Source: Candidatus Cellulosilyticum pullistercoris (GTDB lineage: Bacteria > Bacillota > Clostridia > Lachnospirales > Cellulosilyticaceae). From it: a stretch of 41,765 nucleotides of DNA. Position numbers and translations under genes: made by a program. The stretch is taken from the NCBI GenBank assembly GCA_018883705.1, contig JAHLFQ010000022.1, forward strand, positions 1 to 41,765, read 5' to 3'. Each line of letters opens with the position of its first letter. The first letter of the stretch is position 1. This document shows, in pieces, positions 39,785 to 41,765 of the stretch. The notes beneath the pieces were generated by a model that made no database searches, had not been told where the DNA came from, and saw only the letters and a list, made by a program, of their open reading frames with translations.

Positions 39785-41765
39785 ATGGAATAGGCCACTT
39801 ATACATGTAGTAATGGGATGGATAATAGGCATAGTTGGGGGAACTATATTTCTACAACAGAAATATAGTTCTCTTTTTTATATAGCCATAGTTACTTTCA
39901 TGATGATAGTGGGTTATGGTTTTTATTATGGTCTTCAAAATATGCTTATAATAATAGTTTGTATTGTGCTAAGTATAAGTGTTTTCTTATATGCACCCAT
40001 TCATTTAGAATCTCATTTAATTCAGCCCAATATACTATATGAGTTAGAAGGAGTTGTAAGTAAAGTAAGAGAAACAGATTATTACCAATGGGTGACCATT
40101 AAATCTGTTAGTTATAAAGAAGCTAATACAAAGTATGATTTAAAAAGTAATATACAATTGCGTATGAATAAAGAAGTTTTGTTTACGCCTAACGATTATC
40201 TTAAAGTAAAAGCAGAGCGCCTTATGGATGAACCTCAAATGAATCCAAGTGATTTTGATTATGTTACCTATTTAAAATCACAAAATGTTGTAGCTACATT
40301 TAAAGAGATAGAGTTAATGAGGTATGAGAAGAAGGACACACTTGATGAACGATTAAGAATGTTTTTGAATAAACAGCTGGAAATATTATATGTTAAAGAA
40401 AAAGTAGGCATTATGGAAGCAGCATTATTAGGCGATGATACACTACTTGATAAGCAAACAGAGTCTTTGTATAATTCATCTGGGATTGGCCATGTGTTGT
40501 GTATCTCTGGGTTTCATGTAAGTGTTATGGCAAGTTTATTAATGTTCCTACTATATCTGGTTCCCTTACCCTATAACTTCAGGTATTTATTGATTATAGG
40601 AGGGATATGGGGATATGCGTTTATTAGTGGTAATGGGCCTTCTACAATAAGGGCAAGTATCATGGCAAGTATTTTATACTTAGGACGTTGCTTATGGGAA
40701 GAAGAAGATGGACTTACAAGTCTAGCATTAGCAGCACTTCTTATTTTAATTGCATCACCTTATCAACTTTATCAAGCAGGGTTCCAGCTTTCTTTTGCAG
40801 CTGTATTGGGTATTTTTATTTGTTTAAATATAATAGAAGAAAAAGAAAGGACAGGAGATTGGCGATATGCTAAGTGGCAAAAGAATCTATTCATGTGGCT
40901 AAGTATACAACTATTAACATGGCCTATTTTGAGTTATCACTTTTTTGAAATCCCTTTTTTGATTAGCCTTATTAATCTAGTAGTTATCCCTATTTTTTCT
41001 TGGATTATTATAGGCGGATGGATGAGTCTTATCTTGCATGTGATGCACATACCTATTGCAGCTTTTATTGCTAGATGTCTTGAGAAAATATTGGGTACTA
41101 TAGAATATATCACAGGTCGGCTAATGGAGGTACCATTTTCCACATTATGTACTGGAAGACCTAATCTGATGCTCTTTATCCTTTATAGTGGAATGGTCTT
41201 TTTATTAGGAGCTTTTTGTTTTGGATACTTGAAGAAAAGCCAACTTTTAAAAGGGGTAATACTCATTGGATGTAGTTATCAATTAATGAATTTTCTTAGT
41301 ACATCCACTCTAAAAATAACTTTATTATATGTTGGGCAGGGAGATAGTACGGTGATTGAAACACCAGGTAAGCAGATACTTGTAGTAGATGGTGGAAATT
41401 TCGGGAAAGGACGGACTGTAGAACAGTATATAAAATATAGAGGGAAGAGAGAGGTTGAAGCTGTTTTTGTAAGTCACTCAGATGCAGATCATATTGGTGG
41501 GCTTATTGAACTATTAGATAGCAATATAGAAATAAATAAAGCTTTTATTTCTGCAGCAGATGATTCAGATTTACTTCAAAAATTTCTAAATTTATGTCGT
41601 TATAAAAATATACCAGTTTATGAGCTAAAGCAACAAGATACATTAGTATTAGGAGGATTAAGTATGACTTGCTTAGCACCTAAATCCTCTATTTCATTTG
41701 ATGATAGGAATAATAATTCTTTAGTATGTGAGTTAAGATACGGAAAATTTAGTGCATTATTTACA
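39762..41765 (+). CDS. comEC: ComEC/Rec2 DNA uptake channel, 3' end missing
   Basis: DNA-uptake channel protein whose reading frame runs off the window (about 668 codons visible). An N-terminal membrane region and OB-like domain (ILYELEGVVSKVRETDYYQWVTIKS) precede the Competence core: GIGHVLCISGFHVSVMASLL, GNGPSTIRASIMASILYLGR and YQLYQAGFQLSFAAVLGI. A metallo-beta-lactamase domain begins with LYVGQGDSTVIETPGKQILVVDGG and has VSHSDADHIGGL. The start is uncertain: a GTG at 39762 gives the basic N-terminus usual in the family but lies 23 bases inside the lipoprotein gene. An ATG at 39813 starts inside the first helix. Neither has a strong ribosome site. Confidence 0.9.
   Translation, partial: MRKKCIHKWNRPLIHVVMGWIIGIVGGTIFLQQKYSSLFYIAIVTFMMIVGYGFYYGLQNMLIIIVCIVLSISVFLYAPIHLESHLIQPNILYELEGVVSKVRETDYYQWVTIKSVSYKEANTKYDLKSNIQLRMNKEVLFTPNDYLKVKAERLMDEPQMNPSDFDYVTYLKSQNVVATFKEIELMRYEKKDTLDERLRMFLNKQLEILYVKEKVGIMEAALLGDDTLLDKQTESLYNSSGIGHVLCISGFHVSVMASLLMFLLYLVPLPYNFRYLLIIGGIWGYAFISGNGPSTIRASIMASILYLGRCLWEEEDGLTSLALAALLILIASPYQLYQAGFQLSFAAVLGIFICLNIIEEKERTGDWRYAKWQKNLFMWLSIQLLTWPILSYHFFEIPFLISLINLVVIPIFSWIIIGGWMSLILHVMHIPIAAFIARCLEKILGTIEYITGRLMEVPFSTLCTGRPNLMLFILYSGMVFLLGAFCFGYLKKSQLLKGVILIGCSYQLMNFLSTSTLKITLLYVGQGDSTVIETPGKQILVVDGGNFGKGRTVEQYIKYRGKREVEAVFVSHSDADHIGGLIELLDSNIEINKAFISAADDSDLLQKFLNLCRYKNIPVYELKQQDTLVLGGLSMTCLAPKSSISFDDRNNNSLVCELRYGKFSALFT

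Noticed and set aside
1..41765. Search for tRNA genes, CRISPR repeats, transposases and phage genes
   Set aside because: No cloverleaf-like T-loop sequences, regularly spaced direct repeats or mobile-element proteins were found by reading; a tool-based scan was not possible.

Overview
The window comes from a low-GC Gram-positive anaerobe, almost certainly Clostridia and plausibly the Lachnospiraceae/Cellulosilyticum neighbourhood. The reasons are AT-rich DNA with strong AGGAGG ribosome sites, an rnfCDGEAB operon in the Firmicute order, a Firmicute-type L21 leader, an L27 with the cleavable N-terminal leader plus the Prp protease, and mreBCD-minCDE-rodA-mgsA in one run. The genus is inference. 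All genes lie on the + strand except one D,D-carboxypeptidase. No tRNA, rRNA, CRISPR array, transposase or prophage gene was seen, and no gene-free stretch reaches 300 bases.

Positions 1-9300 look accessory or metabolic. They hold the end of a molybdenum hydroxylase operon (2Fe-2S subunit cut by the window edge, molybdopterin subunit, MocA-like nucleotidyltransferase), then a LysR regulator followed by an M20 amidohydrolase and an MFS transporter that it probably controls, then an FUSC-type membrane protein. Positions 9300-16850 hold central metabolism: a serC-serA serine operon and the six-gene Rnf ferredoxin:NAD+ oxidoreductase operon, each with a readable promoter and terminator.

Positions 16900-25060 hold cell shape and division genes: a DUF4321 membrane protein, maf, radC, mreBCD, minCDE, rodA and mgsA, then a small unrecognised membrane protein. 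Positions 25070-34560 hold RNA and ribosome functions: two radical-SAM-family genes, RNase G, the L21 leader with rplU-prp-rpmA, obgE, yhbY, a fused nadD-yqeK, a Ca2+/Na+ antiporter and rsfS.

Positions 34550-41765 hold dacF (minus strand), comEA, an OmpR-type response regulator, a histidine kinase, a GerMN lipoprotein and the first ~668 codons of comEC. The two competence genes flank a regulator-kinase-GerMN lipoprotein trio whose order matches the actinobacterial MtrA-MtrB-LpqB module. This is the best candidate here for an undescribed system. Other points of interest are a 63-bp perfect palindrome shared by the convergent ends of rsfS and dacF, with the rsfS stop codon as its loop, and a LysR-type box centred near -62 of the amidohydrolase promoter.
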